Part shown: positions 1 through 8,453 of the stretch, one piece after another
Layout of the letters: the number at the start of each line of letters is the position of its first letter
Numbering within the stretch: position 1 is the stretch's first letter
DNA from: Marininema mesophilum
GTDB taxonomy: Bacteria > Bacillota > Bacilli > Thermoactinomycetales > DSM-45169
Direction of reading: 5' to 3'
Length of the DNA stretch: 64,000 nt
Assembly: GCF_900106775.1 (NCBI RefSeq)
Contig: NZ_FNNQ01000004.1
Location: 62,001-126,000, forward strand
Made by a program: the position numbers and the translations under genes
The notes under the pieces: generated by a model
What the model was told of the DNA's origin: nothing
Databases searched by the model: none
Seen by the model: only the letters and a program-made list of their open reading frames with translations

Positions 1-136
1 TGTCGAGCCACATCACGGGATGTATAAAACGGTTTCATTTGATGTGACTGGGGTTCGATATCCTCCAAGGCGTCGATTAGCTTCCTATGTGATCACTCTG
101 GTCATCGGCGCGCTGATCACCCTCCTGATCCGATAA
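1..136 (+). CDS. C-terminal end of an unidentified membrane protein (5' truncated)
   Basis: An open frame enters at the left edge (codons from base 2) and stops at the TAA at 134-136, giving the last 44 residues of a protein. The visible part is a polar stretch, an arginine cluster (PPRRR), then a hydrophobic segment of about 18 residues (LASYVITLVIGALITLLI) and a final Arg, so it ends in one membrane-spanning helix with a very short tail. The frame stays open and lies 28 bases before nadK on the same strand, so it may belong to the same transcript. I do not recognise the family from this fragment. Confidence 0.5.
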   Translation, partial: VEPHHGMYKTVSFDVTGVRYPPRRRLASYVITLVIGALITLLIR

Positions 137-164
137 TTCTCTTGCATATACCACGAGGTGAGCC

Positions 165-1043
165 ATGAAGACAATCGGCATAATAGTCAACAATAGCAAA
201 CCAAAGGCACGTACGATATTGCGTGAACTCGTTATGCTTCTTGAGGAAAGAGGCGCAAAGGTATGGGTCGAACCAGAGATGGCTATCGATATGGATCGAA
301 AAGATTTAAGCTTGGTGGCGGATCAATTTTCAACTTGCGTTGAGCTCGTATTTGTCCTTGGTGGAGATGGCACATTGTTAGGTGTCGCAAGGCAATTGGC
401 TGGACATGGGATCCCTATTTTAGGGTTTAATCTGGGTCATCTTGGCTTCCTATCTGAGGCGGAACCAGATAGCCTCTCGACTGCAGTGGATTGCGTATTA
501 TCAGGTAATTTTTACATAGAAGAACGACTGATGTTGGAAGCCGAAGTGGACCGAGATGGAACAGTGGTGGAGGGTGGAATCGCACTTAACGATATCGGGA
601 TTGCTAAAGGTTCTTTCAGTAGGATGATTCAAGGGAAGGTGTTTTTGGACGGTGCGTATCTCGGCACTTATTCAGGGGATGGCCTTATTGTCTCAACACC
701 AACAGGCTCCACAGCATACTCCTTATCCTGTGGAGGCCCAATTGTTTGGCCAAGTGTACCATGTATCCTACTAACGCCGATCTGTCCCCATACCCTAACA
801 TCCCGTCCGATGGTTCTTCCTGCCGATGGCACCCTGGAGATTAAAGTGAATACCACCCATCAAGATATTGCCTTAACCATTGATGGGCAACAAGGATTTG
901 CACTTCAGGTGGATGATGTGATTCGTGTGCGAGTCTCATCTCATATCACATCACTCATTAAATGGAAAGAACGTTCCTTTTTTGAAGTGGTTCGTAAGAA
1001 GCTGCAGGGAGAACAAGAAGAAACACCGAGGGTGGAGGGCTGA
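165..1043 (+). CDS. nadK: NAD kinase
   Basis: ATP- or polyphosphate-dependent NAD kinase, which phosphorylates NAD to NADP in the cytosol. The diagnostic GGDGT nucleotide-binding motif is at residues 66-70, followed by ALNDIGI and the NAD-binding segment STPTGSTAYSLSCGGP near residues 178-193. The C-terminal half carries the usual ILLTPICPHTL and SRPMVLP blocks. At 292 aa it is a little longer than the roughly 270-aa Bacillus enzymes. The ATG is preceded by GAGGTG at a normal distance. argR starts two bases after the stop, so the two are probably co-transcribed and perhaps translationally coupled. Confidence 0.95.
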   Translation: MKTIGIIVNNSKPKARTILRELVMLLEERGAKVWVEPEMAIDMDRKDLSLVADQFSTCVELVFVLGGDGTLLGVARQLAGHGIPILGFNLGHLGFLSEAEPDSLSTAVDCVLSGNFYIEERLMLEAEVDRDGTVVEGGIALNDIGIAKGSFSRMIQGKVFLDGAYLGTYSGDGLIVSTPTGSTAYSLSCGGPIVWPSVPCILLTPICPHTLTSRPMVLPADGTLEIKVNTTHQDIALTIDGQQGFALQVDDVIRVRVSSHITSLIKWKERSFFEVVRKKLQGEQEETPRVEG

Positions 1044-1045
1044 TA

Positions 1046-1492
1046 ATGAAAGCACAGCGCCATATCAAAATTCGGGAAATTATTACTACCTTGGATATCG
1101 AAACCCAGGAAGACCTTGTGATCCAGTTAAGAAAAGCAGGGTATAATGTGACCCAGGCGACGGTTTCTCGGGATATTAAGGAACTGCATTTGGTTAAAGT
1201 ACCTACAAATAATGGGTTTTATAAATACTCCCTACCTGCGGATAATCGATTTAATCCGCATCAAAAATTGAAACGCATGATGACAGAAGCTTTTGTAGGT
1301 ATCGACCGTAGCGAAAATATGCTCGTCATGAAGACGATGCCTGGAAACGCGAATGCCATCGCTGAATTATTGGATAAGCTGGATTGGCCTGATCTTCTTG
1401 GCACCATAGCCGGTGATAACACGATACTTTTGATCTGTCGAGATAAGGATCAGTCCCCGCAGGTTGAGGCAAGGCTGATTGATATGCTGTAG
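1046..1492 (+). CDS. argR: Arginine repressor ArgR/AhrC
   Basis: Hexameric arginine-responsive regulator that represses arginine synthesis and activates catabolism (AhrC in B. subtilis). Length 148 aa, as expected for the family. The N-terminal winged helix-turn-helix contains QATVSRDIKELHLVKVP around residues 37-53. The C-terminal arginine-binding and oligomerisation domain contains GTIAGDNTILLICR. The ribosome site (GGTGGAGGG) lies inside the end of nadK. It is followed 12 bases later by recN, the same argR-recN pairing found across Bacilli. Confidence 0.96.
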   Translation: MKAQRHIKIREIITTLDIETQEDLVIQLRKAGYNVTQATVSRDIKELHLVKVPTNNGFYKYSLPADNRFNPHQKLKRMMTEAFVGIDRSENMLVMKTMPGNANAIAELLDKLDWPDLLGTIAGDNTILLICRDKDQSPQVEARLIDML

Positions 1493-1504
1493 GGGTGAAG
1501 TTGC

Positions 1505-3208
1505 ATGTTGCATGAACTATCTATCCGGGATTTTGCAATTATCGAACAAGTACATCTCACTTTCTCTGAGGGATTTCACATTCTGACAGGGGAAACGGGG
1601 GCTGGGAAGTCGATTCTGTTCGATGCACTCAGTTTAATTGTTGGCGGAAGGGGCTCTGCTGACTTTGTTCGTCATGGAGCAAAAAAAGCCGAGGTAGAAG
1701 CTCTTTTTGAGTTGGCGGCAGGTCATCCAGCAATCAAAGAGTTAGAAGTGCTGGGCCTTACCCAGGATGACGGATCTCTATTAATTCGACGGGAAATTTT
1801 GCAAAGCGGCAAAAGTACCTGTCGAATGAATGGCCAGCTTGTTACGTTAGCGATGCTAAGGCAGGTTGGTGAGGTTCTATTAGATATCCATGGTCAGCAT
1901 GAACATCAATCTCTTATGCGGACAGAAGAACACCTAGTGTGGTTAGATGCTTACGGTGGTCCTTTTCTTGCGGCGGAGTTAGAAAAATACAAGCAATCCT
2001 TTCAGGAATATCAAGATATCACCAAGGAATTGGCTAAAATTAATCGGGATGAGAAAGAAATTGCTCAACGGATCGATTTATTAACCTTCCAACGGGATGA
2101 AATCGCTGCTGCTCGACTCCAGGTCGGTGAGGATGAGGAGCTGAATCAGGAGCAGAGTCGCCTTGCCAATGCAGAACACCTCACTCATAGCTCAGCGAGT
2201 GCCTTTGAGCTATTGTATGGAGAAGAACAAGGGGGCGAGCGCATCAACCGTGCCGCTCGTGATCTAGAAGAAATCGTGTCCTTTGATGACTCCTTGAAAG
2301 ATGTGTTGGAGTTAGTTCAGTCTGCCTACTTTCAGGTGGAGGAAGCGGCCCGACAGTTAGGGCGTTATCGAGATGAATTAGAATTTGACCCGATGCGTTT
2401 ATCGGAAGTGGATGAACGGTTGACAGTCATCGAACAGCTTAAGCGTAAATATGGTGACACGGTTGAAGAGATTATCCTTCATGGTGAAGCCGTTGCTAAG
2501 GAATTGGAAGGCTTAGAACATCGTGATGAAACGAAGCAAGAGCTCTCCGAGCGACAAGCATCCATACTTACGGAACTTGGGGAACAGGCGCCCCTTTTAA
2601 CCCAGTTGCGAAAGGAAGCCGCAACTTCCTTAGAGCATCGGGTAGAAGGAGAGCTGATGGATCTCAATATGAAAGGGACACATATTAAAGTAGCCTTTCA
2701 CGAAGATGTTGGAGGAGAACAAGAAATCCAATTCACAGCGACTGGTGCTGATGACGTGGAGTTTCTCATCGCTCCCAATCCAGGTGAACCACCACGCCCC
2801 TTGGCGAAAATCGCCTCTGGTGGAGAGTTATCGCGTATCATGCTTGCTTTGAAAACGATCTTCTCTGACTTAGATGGCATAAATACATTAATTTTTGATG
2901 AGATTGATACCGGAGTAAGTGGTCGTGCCGCCCAGGCGATTGCTGAAAAAATTGCGCGACTGGGGAAAAACCGACAAGTCCTTTGTGTTACGCATCTCCC
3001 CCAAGTGGCATGTATGGCAGATATTCATTTCAGTATTAGCAAAGAGTCCAAAGAGGGCAAAACTCGGACTCGTGTCAAAATGCTGACAGAGGATGGCCGA
3101 GTGATGGAGCTGGCACGGATGCTGGGTGGTGTCGAAGTGACTGAGACAACCCGAACTCATGCGATTGAGATGATTCGCTTAGCTGAACAGACAAAAGAAG
3201 GAATGTAG
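1505..3208 (+). CDS. recN: DNA repair protein RecN
   Basis: SMC-like ATPase that acts early at DNA double-strand breaks. Walker A GETGAGKS is at residues 29-36. Near the C-terminus are the ABC signature ASGGELSR and Walker B LIFDEIDTGVSG, with a coiled-coil-rich centre between them. The 567 aa length matches the family (B. subtilis 576). The ATG follows GGGGTGAAG. A hairpin with a T-run follows the stop, so this closes the nadK-argR-recN unit. Confidence 0.96.
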   Translation: MLHELSIRDFAIIEQVHLTFSEGFHILTGETGAGKSILFDALSLIVGGRGSADFVRHGAKKAEVEALFELAAGHPAIKELEVLGLTQDDGSLLIRREILQSGKSTCRMNGQLVTLAMLRQVGEVLLDIHGQHEHQSLMRTEEHLVWLDAYGGPFLAAELEKYKQSFQEYQDITKELAKINRDEKEIAQRIDLLTFQRDEIAAARLQVGEDEELNQEQSRLANAEHLTHSSASAFELLYGEEQGGERINRAARDLEEIVSFDDSLKDVLELVQSAYFQVEEAARQLGRYRDELEFDPMRLSEVDERLTVIEQLKRKYGDTVEEIILHGEAVAKELEGLEHRDETKQELSERQASILTELGEQAPLLTQLRKEAATSLEHRVEGELMDLNMKGTHIKVAFHEDVGGEQEIQFTATGADDVEFLIAPNPGEPPRPLAKIASGGELSRIMLALKTIFSDLDGINTLIFDEIDTGVSGRAAQAIAEKIARLGKNRQVLCVTHLPQVACMADIHFSISKESKEGKTRTRVKMLTEDGRVMELARMLGGVEVTETTRTHAIEMIRLAEQTKEGM

Positions 3209-3212
3209 CCTC

Positions 3213-3240
3213 TTCCCCCCCATAGTGGAGGGATTTTTTT
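3213..3240 (+). terminator. Probable intrinsic terminator after recN
   Basis: A C-rich arm and a GGAGGGA arm separated by ATAG form an imperfect stem followed directly by seven Ts. It begins five bases after the recN stop. The stem has mismatches, so confidence is moderate. Confidence 0.5.
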
Positions 3241-3261
3241 GTCATTCATGCTGAGAACAAA

Positions 3262-3291
3262 TGTTTGCGGAATCATTTGCGTGACATAAAA
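3262..3291 (+). promoter_or_regulatory. Possible forespore (sigma-F/sigma-G) promoter for spoIVB
   Basis: TGTTTG at 3262-3267 and CATAAAA at 3285-3291 are separated by 17 bases. The -10 resembles the CATACTA of sigma-G and sigma-F promoters. spoIVB is known to be transcribed in the forespore by these factors in B. subtilis. The -35 match is weak, so this is only a candidate. Confidence 0.3.
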
Positions 3292-3363
3292 GGTTTCCGG
3301 CGCGGACACCTTAACAATACGATGGAGACATCGCTGTGGAGGTGTAGGTAGGAGCGCAGGAGT

Positions 3364-4884
3364 GTGAGAGCTTTGGGGCGCAGACAGAGAAGTAAGTGGA
3401 TGGGTTTGTTTTTGGTTTTATTGCTGGTATTGGGAAGTATGAGTACACCCTTTCGGCAATATATGGCGTTTCCATCGGAAATGAGGCTTTTTTCTGGGAA
3501 TCTAAAGGAGATTCGACTAACGATGCCGGTATCCGCAACGGCAGTTGTTTCTGATCCGCGGATTGCGGCAGTCAATCGTTCCACAAGTGATCGCGTACAG
3601 CTTCATCTGAGTCATCCCTTTACACTGGTACCAAAAAATATTGGTCAAACAGAGCTTTCATTAAAGCTATTTGGCATGGTACCATTCAAAAAAATGCAGG
3701 TAAAAGTATTGCCCAATATCCGTGTGATACCGGGTGGACAATCGATTGGTGTGAAGTTGAAATCAGCTGGACCCTTAGTTGTAGGGCATCATCTTGTTCA
3801 AGGAACGGATAAATCACCCAGTGAAAGTTCCGATATCCGTGTAGGCGACTATATTGTAGCCATGGATGGACAGCCCATACATGAAATTGCAGAAGTGGGT
3901 AAAGTGGTAACGAAGGCAGGACTAGAAGGACGTTCGATTCGTGTGCTTTTGAAACGAGGAGCCAAGGAAAAATTGGTCACCTTAACACCAGCTTGGGACA
4001 GGAAGGAAAAGGTATACCGTATTGGGCTTTATATCCGAAATTCAGCAGCGGGTGTAGGGACCCTCACATTTTACGATCCAAAACAAAAAGTATACGGAGC
4101 ACTGGGTCATGTAATTACTGATATGGATACCGGACAACCGATTAGAGTTGGTGGCGGAAAGATCATTCACTCTAGTGTAACCTCGATTCAAAAGGGCGAA
4201 ACAGGAGAGCCTGGAGAAAAGAGAGCGATTTTTTTCCAGGAAAACAACACACTCGGAAACATTCAGCGGAATACTCCCTTTGGTATCTTTGGTAGTATGT
4301 CACAAGAACCCGATAGTGGCTTCACTCGTCAGTCGGTTCCCGTGGGGTTATCCGAGGAAGTCAAGGAAGGTCCCGCCCAGATCCTTACGGTAGTGGATGG
4401 GCAAAAGGTGGAGAGTTATGATATCCAAATCGCTCATCTGATCCATCAAAAATTCCCTGCGACCAAGGGGATGATTATCAAAGTGACGGACCCTCGACTG
4501 TTGAAAAGGACAGGAGGCATCGTTCAAGGGATGAGTGGGAGCCCCATCATACAGAATGGAAAGTTAGTAGGAGCGGTTACTCATGTGTTTGTCAATGATC
4601 CGACCTCAGGTTATGGGACTTATATCGAATGGATGCTGCAAGATGCGGGTGTTCTCCAATCGACGGCCTTTCAAAAAGGCCGTCGTTTTTTTGTTCAAAA
4701 CGGAAATTTACGGAAAGGAAATCGAAGAAAAGCAGGAATGGCAGATCCCGTTGTCGAACCCTTGAAATCAACAGAGGAATTAGAGAGCAGTGAGCGTAGT
4801 GCGTCAAAAAGAGGGAGGGGCCGGATTTGGAGAAGATACGTGTCATCCTGGCGGATGATAACCGAGAATTTGCTGAATTGTTGA
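3364..4884 (+). CDS. spoIVB: SpoIVB forespore signalling protease, with an unusual C-terminal extension
   Basis: S55-family serine protease secreted from the forespore that cleaves SpoIVFA and so triggers pro-sigma-K processing. GTG start, then one N-terminal membrane helix (about residues 12-28), a PDZ domain around DIRVGDYIVAMDG, and the protease domain with GALGHVITD (His249) and GMSGSP (Ser393). The homologous core ends at about residue 432 (GTYIEWMLQDAG). B. subtilis SpoIVB is about 426 aa. The frame runs on for 74 further residues, through a perfect terminator hairpin (4661-4692), and overlaps spo0A by 58 bases. The extension begins with a TCG codon at 4660-4662, one substitution from TAG. 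It could be true read-through, a lost stop codon or a sequencing error. Confidence 0.9.
   Translation: MRALGRRQRSKWMGLFLVLLLVLGSMSTPFRQYMAFPSEMRLFSGNLKEIRLTMPVSATAVVSDPRIAAVNRSTSDRVQLHLSHPFTLVPKNIGQTELSLKLFGMVPFKKMQVKVLPNIRVIPGGQSIGVKLKSAGPLVVGHHLVQGTDKSPSESSDIRVGDYIVAMDGQPIHEIAEVGKVVTKAGLEGRSIRVLLKRGAKEKLVTLTPAWDRKEKVYRIGLYIRNSAAGVGTLTFYDPKQKVYGALGHVITDMDTGQPIRVGGGKIIHSSVTSIQKGETGEPGEKRAIFFQENNTLGNIQRNTPFGIFGSMSQEPDSGFTRQSVPVGLSEEVKEGPAQILTVVDGQKVESYDIQIAHLIHQKFPATKGMIIKVTDPRLLKRTGGIVQGMSGSPIIQNGKLVGAVTHVFVNDPTSGYGTYIEWMLQDAGVLQSTAFQKGRRFFVQNGNLRKGNRRKAGMADPVVEPLKSTEELESSERSASKRGRGRIWRRYVSSWRMITENLLNC
4661..4692 (+). terminator. Strong intrinsic terminator lying inside the extended spoIVB frame
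   Basis: Perfect 10-bp stem CGACGGCCTT / AAGGCCGTCG with a TCAAA loop, followed by seven Ts. It sits exactly where spoIVB homologues end and upstream of the spo0A promoter region, so it is almost certainly the ancestral spoIVB terminator, although the present frame reads through it. Confidence 0.88.
4714..4758 (+). promoter_or_regulatory. Candidate spo0A control region: sigma-H-like promoter and 0A box
   Basis: AGGAAAT at 4716-4722 and GAAT at 4736-4739 resemble the -35 and -10 of a sigma-H promoter (AGGAWWW and GAAT), with near-normal spacing. TGTCGAA at 4752-4758 is an exact match to the Spo0A-binding 0A box. In B. subtilis spo0A has a sigma-H promoter and is autoregulated through 0A boxes. 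Here the box would lie just downstream of the start site, so both calls are tentative. Confidence 0.4.
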
Positions 4885-5603
4885 AGGATCATCTCAATTC
4901 CCAAGAGGATATTGAGGTTGTCGGAGTTGCCTATAATGGAAACGAAGTAATGGATTTATTGGATCGCGAGCCACCAGATGTGTTGGTATTAGATATCATC
5001 ATGCCACACTTAGACGGTTTGGGTGTATTGGAAAAGTTGAATGAAGCCTCTACCCCCATGCCTAAAATCATCATGTTAACAGCTTTCGGGCAGGAAAACA
5101 TTACCCAACGGGCTGTAGAACTAGGAGCGGCATACTATATTTTGAAACCCTTTGACATGGATTTGCTGACCCATCGCATCCGCCAAATGCAAGGTCATTC
5201 ACTGACAACTACACGTAGCAAATCCACCGCTGGCAACGCTCCCCGAACGGAAAATTTGGATGCTAATATCACGACGGTCATTCATGAAATTGGTGTCCCT
5301 GCCCATATCAAAGGATACCTTTACCTTCGAGAGGCGATCACCATGGTGTACAACGAGGTGGAGCTTCTCGGTGCAATTACCAAGACCTTATACCCACGTA
5401 TCGCCGAAAAATATAACACTACCCCTAGCCGCGTAGAGCGAGCTATTCGCCATGCCATCGAAGTGGCCTGGAGCCGTGGCAATATGGATTCCATTCGTAA
5501 ATTGTTTGGCTATACGATCAACGTCAGCAAGGCAAAACCAACGAATTCGGAATTTATTGCGATGGTTGCGGATAAACTGCGCATAGAGCATAAAGTGGGC
5601 TAA
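4827..5603 (+). CDS. spo0A: Sporulation master response regulator Spo0A
   Basis: DNA-binding response regulator that starts sporulation once phosphorylated by the phosphorelay. Receiver domain at residues 1-120 with the acidic pair at 10-11, phosphorylated Asp56 (VLVLDIIMP), and Lys107 (ILKPFD). The C-terminal Spo0A-specific domain contains the recognition-helix region TPSRVERAIRHAIEVAW near residues 205-225. Length 258 aa, normal for the family. The TTG start follows GGGAGGGG. It overlaps the over-long spoIVB frame and follows it on the same strand, the order conserved in Bacilli. Confidence 0.97.
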   Translation: MEKIRVILADDNREFAELLKDHLNSQEDIEVVGVAYNGNEVMDLLDREPPDVLVLDIIMPHLDGLGVLEKLNEASTPMPKIIMLTAFGQENITQRAVELGAAYYILKPFDMDLLTHRIRQMQGHSLTTTRSKSTAGNAPRTENLDANITTVIHEIGVPAHIKGYLYLREAITMVYNEVELLGAITKTLYPRIAEKYNTTPSRVERAIRHAIEVAWSRGNMDSIRKLFGYTINVSKAKPTNSEFIAMVADKLRIEHKVG

Positions 5604-5720
5604 TTGCTTGTATGGCGATGTTTTCGGAGGGTTCGGCTATAAAATCTATACCGATAAATCTCTGAATCCTACAAATAATGGGGTATGTAAATCGATAAAT
5701 GTCGGAGTGTAAAACCGACG

Positions 5721-5775
5721 AATTCCGCTATTTATTGCCTGTACTAAACAAGGCGTAAAGGCGGAATTTTTTTAT
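5721..5775 (+). terminator. Two-tier hairpin terminator after spo0A
   Basis: Outer stem AATTCCGC / GCGGAATT and inner stem GCCT / AGGC separated by short unpaired stretches, ending in a run of seven Ts. A smaller hairpin (GTCGG / CCGAC, 5701-5719) comes just before it. Confidence 0.7.
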
Positions 5776-6441
5776 TTCCAGATTTCAATTCAACTGTCAA
5801 GAAAGACAATGGCTTCGTACGAGCAAACTCTACGGTGCACAACCCCATTTGTATAAAAACAGTTGACAATCCCACAGCACCCCAAGAGCACTTCCTTCGG
5901 GCGCTGTGGGATTCTTCTGAGCACCCATCTATTGACGGGATCCTAACCAAGCTTAATCTGCACAACCGCAAATACGCGAATTCCGATGTCTCGGTCGTGG
6001 TACGGCCAACGTGAATGAGTGGTAGTGTAATATGCGGCACGTAAACCTTATATTTCCTATTTAAAAAGACGGACATCCAGCATATTACGTGATGAATCCC
6101 TGATATATCAAGGATAAGAATACTTAATGGATAAATGGGGATTTTTTCCGTATAATTCATTTATTTTTTTGCATGAATATGGAATCCGAATCCGGACTTA
6201 TCTATGTTAACATGACAAGTGATTTCCCAGGGAGTCATTGTCCATCAACCGAAGTGGATAGCTGAACAGAGGGGATTGAGAGAGGTTGAGATTTGCCTAT
6301 TCAATGAAGGTTAGAAAAAGTTTATCTATATTTAATGATTAGACAAGCCACAACACTCTATACAAACTTTCCCTTAACTTCCTTAGGTTGAGTAGACAAC
6401 CCTTATGTGAGGAAATTACACCTAGACAAAGGGAGGACATC
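5776..6441. other. Gene-poor region with inverted repeats and an unassigned open frame
   Basis: I find no convincing gene here. One plus-strand frame is open from about 5748 to the TGA at 6011-6013 (about 88 codons). It has no ATG with a ribosome site, and its protein-like sequence (for example EHFLRALWDSSEHPSIDGIL) matches nothing I recognise, so it may be a gene remnant. Two perfect inverted repeats stand out: AATCCCACAGC / GCTGTGGGATT (5868-5878 and 5903-5913), and GTAATATGC / GCATATTAC (6027-6035 and 6080-6088). The last 250 bases are the leader of the NlpC/P60 gene. They lack the conserved blocks of the c-di-AMP (ydaO) riboswitch often found before such genes. Confidence 0.4.
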
Positions 6442-6960
6442 ATGAGGAAGAAAAACTGGATTCGCAAAGTAGTAGCAATTGCAACAGCTCTGGTATTGGC
6501 AGGGTCTGTCGTTCCGTTTTCAGCACCGGTTAGTGCAAAAGCGGATACAAGTCAAGCACCTTCTACTAAGGGCGCTTCTTTTGGTGCTAAGGTTATCGCA
6601 ACGGGGGATAAATACCTCGGAACTCCCTATAAATGGGGTGCAAAAGTAGGTGATACGGATACCTTTGATTGTTCCTCTTTCACGAAATATGTCTATGGCA
6701 AGAATGGCGTGGAACTGCCTCGCGGAGCACGGAAGCAAGGTGAGGAAGGTAAGAAGGTAACTCGTGCGAACCTACAAAAAGGAGACCTGGTCTTCTTTAA
6801 ATTGAAACGTACCAATGGCAAAATTGGCCACGTTGGTATTTATGCAGGTGATGGTAAAGTGCTACATACCTGGGGTAGAGGCGGCGTACGATACGATAAG
6901 ATGACCAATGCATGGTTGGATTGGGGTTTTCTTTATGGAACCCGTGTAACTCCAAAATAA
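6442..6960 (+). CDS. Secreted NlpC/P60 peptidoglycan endopeptidase
   Basis: Cysteine endopeptidase predicted to cut peptide stems of peptidoglycan outside the cell. Start chosen at the ATG behind GGGAGG. Positively charged N-terminus (RKKNWIRK), hydrophobic core to about residue 28 and a likely signal-peptidase site after SAPVSAKA. One NlpC/P60 domain follows, with catalytic Cys77 (TFDCSSF), His130 (KIGHVGIY) and a third polar His142. There are no SH3 or LysM binding domains, so at 172 aa it is a minimal single-domain hydrolase. It has a long leader and its own terminator, so it is probably transcribed alone. Confidence 0.88.
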   Translation: MRKKNWIRKVVAIATALVLAGSVVPFSAPVSAKADTSQAPSTKGASFGAKVIATGDKYLGTPYKWGAKVGDTDTFDCSSFTKYVYGKNGVELPRGARKQGEEGKKVTRANLQKGDLVFFKLKRTNGKIGHVGIYAGDGKVLHTWGRGGVRYDKMTNAWLDWGFLYGTRVTPK

Positions 6961-6965
6961 AGTGA

Positions 6966-6999
6966 AAAAAACCGCTGACAACGAGTCAGCGGTTTTTTT
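6966..6999. terminator. Bidirectional terminator between the NlpC/P60 and M24 peptidase genes
   Basis: Perfect 9-bp stem ACCGCTGAC / GTCAGCGGT with ACGA in the loop, an A-run before and T-run after. It can serve the two convergent genes on both strands. Confidence 0.9.
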
Positions 7000-7012
7000 C
7001 ATTCCATGAAAT

Positions 7013-8119
7013 TTACTTTCCAACAACTTGCCATTCCTTAGGGTAGCCCGTCAACAATCGGTATCCGGTTGCTGTGATGAGGACATCATCTTCGATCCGT
7101 ACGCCACCAAGGTCAGGGATATAGATACCGGGTTCAATAGTGAACACCATGCCTTCTTGTAGGATATCATCGTTATTCCCATGGACAGAGGGATACTCAT
7201 GGGCTTCAATACCCAAGCCATGTCCAAGGCGATGGGTGAAGTAACGTCCATATCCAGCATCCTCAATTACTTGTCGAGCGACCTTATCTAATTCCCCGAG
7301 ACGGACTCCAGGTCGACAGAGGTCAAGGGCCGCCTCAAGGGCAGTTAGCACGGTATGATAAATACGTTCTTGCTCTTCAGTACAGGAGAGGTATGCGAAG
7401 GTGCGGGTGATATCTGAGTTATACCCCTGGTGTACAATACCCAGGTCAAAAAGGACCATGTCTCCAGCTTTTAGCTCCCGATTCCCAGGGGAACCGTGGG
7501 GGAGGCCTGTCTTCTCGCCAAAGAGAACCATCGTATCGAAAGCCATCCCATCTGCCCCCCTTTTCTTCATCTCGTATTCGATGAGGGAGGCGATTTCCGT
7601 TTCAGTGCAACCTTCAGTAAGGGCGGATAGCCCGATGGTAATCGCTTCGTCCGCCATTTGGGCAGCGGCAGCCATTGTTTCTACTTCAGTGGCGTCTTTC
7701 TGAGCACGAGAACGATGAAGGGCTTCCTCGGCAGTAATTAGTTTGGCCTCGGGATAATGATGCAAGAGCGCTTCTGCACGGGAGAGAGGGAGGGACTCCT
7801 TCTCTACAGCGATCCGATTCGCCATATGGATGCGTCGTGCATGGAGTGCAGGAACGATGCGTGCCCAGGGATCTTCTCCATCGGGGCATGCAACAATCTC
7901 ACCCAACCAACCAGCTTGTCGGGCCCGATCCTCCTCGAGGGTCGGGCAGACGAGTAGAGGTTCCGTGTGGGGAAAGAGAAACAATCCTAAAAATCGCTCA
8001 TGGGGATGGCAATTAAAGGAGGTTAAATAAAAAATCTGTGTAGGTGAAGTGATTAATGTAAAGTCAATATTTTCTGCTTTTAGCCATTCAATGATAGGGG
8101 CAACACGTGTATTAACCAA
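7013..8119 (-). CDS. M24 family aminopeptidase (Xaa-Pro dipeptidase type)
   Basis: Cytosolic metallopeptidase of the creatinase/aminopeptidase P fold, predicted to remove residues next to proline. The N-terminal creatinase-like domain (residues 1-125) is followed by the catalytic pita-bread domain. Metal ligands are visible as Asp in MVLFDLGI and NSDITRTF, His in HRLGHGLGIEAHEYP, and Glu in FTIEPGIYI and GVRIEDDVLI. Length 368 aa, close to B. subtilis YqhT/YkvY-type enzymes. The best start is TTG at 8119, eight bases after GGAAG. It is transcribed against its neighbours as a single gene. Confidence 0.9.
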   Translation of the reverse strand: MVNTRVAPIIEWLKAENIDFTLITSPTQIFYLTSFNCHPHERFLGLFLFPHTEPLLVCPTLEEDRARQAGWLGEIVACPDGEDPWARIVPALHARRIHMANRIAVEKESLPLSRAEALLHHYPEAKLITAEEALHRSRAQKDATEVETMAAAAQMADEAITIGLSALTEGCTETEIASLIEYEMKKRGADGMAFDTMVLFGEKTGLPHGSPGNRELKAGDMVLFDLGIVHQGYNSDITRTFAYLSCTEEQERIYHTVLTALEAALDLCRPGVRLGELDKVARQVIEDAGYGRYFTHRLGHGLGIEAHEYPSVHGNNDDILQEGMVFTIEPGIYIPDLGGVRIEDDVLITATGYRLLTGYPKEWQVVGK

Positions 8120-8261
8120 AGGGCCACTTCCTTTATAGTAGGATACAACATTACTGTATCATGCTGTGGAGATAGCGAAAAGTACGGATCGATGTATGGG
8201 AGGACTCCGCATGATCCAGACTGAAGTTGAAAGGGATGGCCTATCATTGGAGGGATGATCA

Positions 8262-8438
8262 ATGGATATTCAACGAGCGAAGCAAATTATTGAATCACCT
8301 AAGGAAATAGAGGTGCGATACCAAAATACTCCGGTATGGATTCAAAACATAAATGAATCCGCCCAGACTGCCAGAGTGTACACTGGTGACCAGCCGGATC
8401 GTGAAATGGAAGTCTCCGTTAGAGAATTGACAGAGTAG
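8262..8438 (+). CDS. sspH: Small acid-soluble spore protein, H type
   Basis: A 58-aa protein beginning MDIQRAKQIIESP and ending EMEVSVRELTE. It has the whole SspH pattern: an N-terminal QRAKQI-ESP block, the central PVWIQNINE strand and a terminal EVSV acidic tail. SspH proteins are minor spore-core proteins made late in the forespore. The ATG follows GGAGG at normal spacing. It lies between two minus-strand genes with its stop only 15 bases from the end of the dismutase gene. I could not find a clean sigma-G promoter upstream. Confidence 0.85.
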   Translation: MDIQRAKQIIESPKEIEVRYQNTPVWIQNINESAQTARVYTGDQPDREMEVSVRELTE

Positions 8439-8453
8439 CATCATCTTTATTAC

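Noticed and set aside
5744..6160. A minus-strand frame of 138 codons opposite the spo0A-nlpC gap
   Set aside because: No ribosome site, irregular composition, and it overlaps the spo0A terminator and both inverted repeats. It looks like chance.
6180..6441. c-di-AMP (ydaO-yuaA) riboswitch before the NlpC/P60 gene
   Set aside because: Position is typical, but the conserved sequence blocks of that aptamer cannot be found in this leader.
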